From Bradyrhizobium sp. NFR13 (GTDB lineage: Bacteria; Pseudomonadota; Alphaproteobacteria; Rhizobiales; Xanthobacteraceae), in NCBI RefSeq assembly GCF_900114605.1, contig NZ_FOTP01000008.1, forward strand, positions 1 to 64,000: a stretch of DNA of 64,000 nucleotides, written 5' to 3'. Numbering within the stretch: position 1 is the first letter of the stretch; the number at the start of each line of letters is the position of its first letter. Positions 62,336 through 64,000 of this stretch are shown here, in pieces. The position numbers and the translations under genes are program-made. The notes beneath the pieces were generated by a model, which was not told the DNA's origin, searched no databases, and saw nothing but the letters and a program-made list of their open reading frames with translations.

Positions 62336-63720
62336 TGCAGAGCGCGATCGCTACTCTTGATCTCTGCGCCCTCGCGGATGCCATCGCCAAGGGCGACGTC
62401 ACGTCCGTAAAAGCGACGACAGTGGCGCTCGAGCGGCTCGATCTGATCGGCCGCAAACTGAATGCCGTAGTACGGCTTGACGACGAACGGGCGCTGGACG
62501 CGGCCGAAGCCGCCGACAAGTTGCGCGCATCGGGGGCGGCATTACCGATGCTGCATGGTGTGCCCCTTGCGCACAAGGACCTCTTCTATCGCGCCGGTGA
62601 TCTATCCGGTGGCGGCTCTAAAATCAGAGCGGACTTCCGCGCCGATGTCACAGCTACGGTGATCGCCCGGCTCGACGTCGCCGGCGCGCTCGATCTCGGC
62701 CGTCTGCAGCTGGCTGAATTCGCCATGAGCCCGACGGGCTATAACGAGTCTTTGGGGCATGCGCGCAACCCATGGAATCCGGCGCATGTGCCGGGCGGCT
62801 CGTCCTCCGGCTCCGGTGTCGCCGTGGCTGCACGTCTTGTAGCCGGTTCGCTCGGGACGGACACCGGCGGTTCACTACGCCATCCCGGCGCGATGTGCGG
62901 TCTGATCGGGTTGAAACCGACCTGGGGACTGGTTCCGACCGATGGTGTGATGCCGCTATCTGCCTCACTGGATTGCACGGGACCTCTGGCCCGTACCGCG
63001 CGGGATGCCGCGCGACTGCTGTCGGTGATCTCCGCGCGAGACTATGAAGCTGCGCTCGATACGGGTGTGGCCAGGATGCGCATCGCAATTCCCGGTGGGT
63101 ACTACCGCGAACTTCTGCATCCAAATTTGGCGGCAGTGCTGGACGAAGCCGTGAGGGTGCTCCGGTCGCTCGGCGTCACCATCCTCGAGACCTCGCCGCC
63201 GGATATGACCTTGATCAACGCGCTGATGCAGATCGTCATGAGCGTCGAGGCCGCGACGATCCATCGCCGTTGGCTGATCGAGCGACCGCAGGACTATGCC
63301 GAGCAGGTGCGCTCGCGCATCGAGCCCGGCCTGCTCTATCCGGCGACACGTTATGTGGAAGCGCTGTCGCTGCGTGCGCAGATCACCCAGCAATGGATCG
63401 CGTCCTGTATCGGATCCGCCGATCTCGCGCTGCTGCCGGCGATCTCGATTCCGGTGCCAACCATCGCGGCAACCACCGAAGGCGATCCTGCCGACGTCGC
63501 TGCCGTGATCGGCCAACTCACACATTGCACCCGCGGCATCAATTATCTCGGTCTACCGGGAGCCTCAGTGCCGTGCGGCTTCGATGCGGCAGGTCTGCCC
63601 ATCGCGTTCCAACTGGTCGGCCGCCCCTATGCGGAGACTGATATCCTGCGCGTCGCTCACGCCTATCAGGGCGCGACCGATTGGCATCAGCGCATCCCCG
63701 CTGGTGCCGAACTGAACTGA
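62335..63720 (+). CDS. Amidase-signature hydrolase
   Basis: This 461-residue enzyme of the amidase signature family has Lys81 (LAHKDLFYR), the Ser-rich loop (GGSSSGSGVAVAA, about 154-166) with the cis-Ser, and the nucleophile Ser180 in GTDTGGSLRHP, the Ser-cisSer-Lys triad. Members include AtzE and GatA. It probably hydrolyses an amide or carbamoyl product of the pathway. It overlaps the 64-residue gene and is followed after 13 bases by the amidohydrolase. Confidence 0.9.
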   Translation: MQSAIATLDLCALADAIAKGDVTSVKATTVALERLDLIGRKLNAVVRLDDERALDAAEAADKLRASGAALPMLHGVPLAHKDLFYRAGDLSGGGSKIRADFRADVTATVIARLDVAGALDLGRLQLAEFAMSPTGYNESLGHARNPWNPAHVPGGSSSGSGVAVAARLVAGSLGTDTGGSLRHPGAMCGLIGLKPTWGLVPTDGVMPLSASLDCTGPLARTARDAARLLSVISARDYEAALDTGVARMRIAIPGGYYRELLHPNLAAVLDEAVRVLRSLGVTILETSPPDMTLINALMQIVMSVEAATIHRRWLIERPQDYAEQVRSRIEPGLLYPATRYVEALSLRAQITQQWIASCIGSADLALLPAISIPVPTIAATTEGDPADVAAVIGQLTHCTRGINYLGLPGASVPCGFDAAGLPIAFQLVGRPYAETDILRVAHAYQGATDWHQRIPAGAELN

Positions 63721-63733
63721 GAAGAGATTTCGA

Positions 63734-64000
63734 ATGCCCATCATCGACATGCACACCCATGCTCTCAGCAAGCGCGTCGAGCCGCTGGTGGCTGGACATT
63801 ATGATCCGATGGACAACCCCTATCGGCGCGACATGTCGCCGGCGAGCCGTGAAACTGATGCGGAACAGGGCAAGCTGCTCCCGGGCCTGATGATCGACAT
63901 CGCCAAGCGCCGCGAGATGATGGCGAAGATGGGCGTCGACTTTCAGGTGATCGCGCCGGCCCCGGCGCAACAGAACTACTGGGCCGACGAAGATTTGCAA
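63734..64000 (+). CDS. Amidohydrolase family protein, cut by the window end
   Basis: Eighty-nine residues are visible. The start (MPIIDMHTHALSKRVEPLVA) carries the H-x-H metal motif of the amidohydrolase superfamily, as in ACMSD-like decarboxylases and related enzymes, and the rest (AKRREMMAKMGVDFQVIAPA) fits that group. The open frame runs past position 64000. It continues the catabolic operon, 13 bases after the amidase stop. Confidence 0.8.
   Translation, partial: MPIIDMHTHALSKRVEPLVAGHYDPMDNPYRRDMSPASRETDAEQGKLLPGLMIDIAKRREMMAKMGVDFQVIAPAPAQQNYWADEDLQ

Overview
The window looks like part of an alphaproteobacterial chromosome of the Bradyrhizobium / Rhodopseudomonas / Afipia group. The inference rests on GC-rich codon use, two ROSE RNA thermometers in front of Hsp20 genes, promoters of the EcfG general-stress type (GGAAC-N16/17-CGTT), an HWE-family histidine kinase, and many small proteins of kinds common in rhizobia. 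No rRNA, tRNA or CRISPR array was recognised.

Region 1 (about 1-11 kb) is a partly decayed segment. Intact genes (an isochorismatase-like hydrolase, a DUF2171 protein, a short UvrA paralogue, AlkB, DUF763) are interleaved with broken ones: a LysR regulator, a SRAP fragment and an IS481 transposase tail fused into one reading frame; a PAS protein; a response-regulator receiver with an in-frame stop; a zinc-ribbon protein; an HWE kinase; a BLUF photoreceptor; and a PAP2 phosphatase. Region 2 (11-22 kb) is a stress and envelope cluster: cupin, two small DUF3147-type membrane proteins, DUF892 ferritin-like protein, PRC-barrel protein, AI-2E and YihY/BrkB membrane proteins, an FAD/Rieske oxidoreductase, an SDR, a zinc alcohol dehydrogenase and a SemiSWEET. 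Several of these have EcfG-type promoters. Region 3 (22-31.4 kb) is a heat-shock cluster: rpoH, three Hsp20 genes (two under ROSE thermometers), groES-groEL, a DegP-like protease and small unknowns.

Region 4 (31.4-49.2 kb) is accessory DNA. It holds the 3' part of a large catalase with a nonsense codon, a frameshifted excisionase-like HTH, an orphan MbcA/ParS/Xre-type antitoxin, an XRE regulator, and a tight metallophosphoesterase - soluble AAA/M41 protease - small protein unit. It ends with a complete Tn7-like transposition operon whose four genes overlap end to start: TnsA endonuclease, TnsB D,D35E transposase, TnsC ATPase and TniQ/TnsD target selector. Four similar AGTCY-containing repeats lie just beyond tniQ and may be TnsB binding sites at one transposon end.

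Region 5 (49.2-64 kb) resumes ordered chromosomal DNA. It has a membrane GGDEF/EAL protein, a GntR/FCD regulator, and a divergent, tightly packed catabolic operon: alpha/beta hydrolase, cysteine hydrolase, two paralogous PuuE-type deacetylase-fold hydrolases flanking an FAH-family hydrolase, a complete branched-chain-amino-acid-type ABC importer, a 64-residue unknown, an amidase, and the start of an amidohydrolase. The gene set suggests import and stepwise hydrolysis of a cyclic amide or imide-like or N-heterocyclic compound; the substrate is not evident from sequence.

The best candidates for undescribed biology are the metallophosphoesterase-AAA/M41 unit beside the Tn7-like operon, and the catabolic operon.
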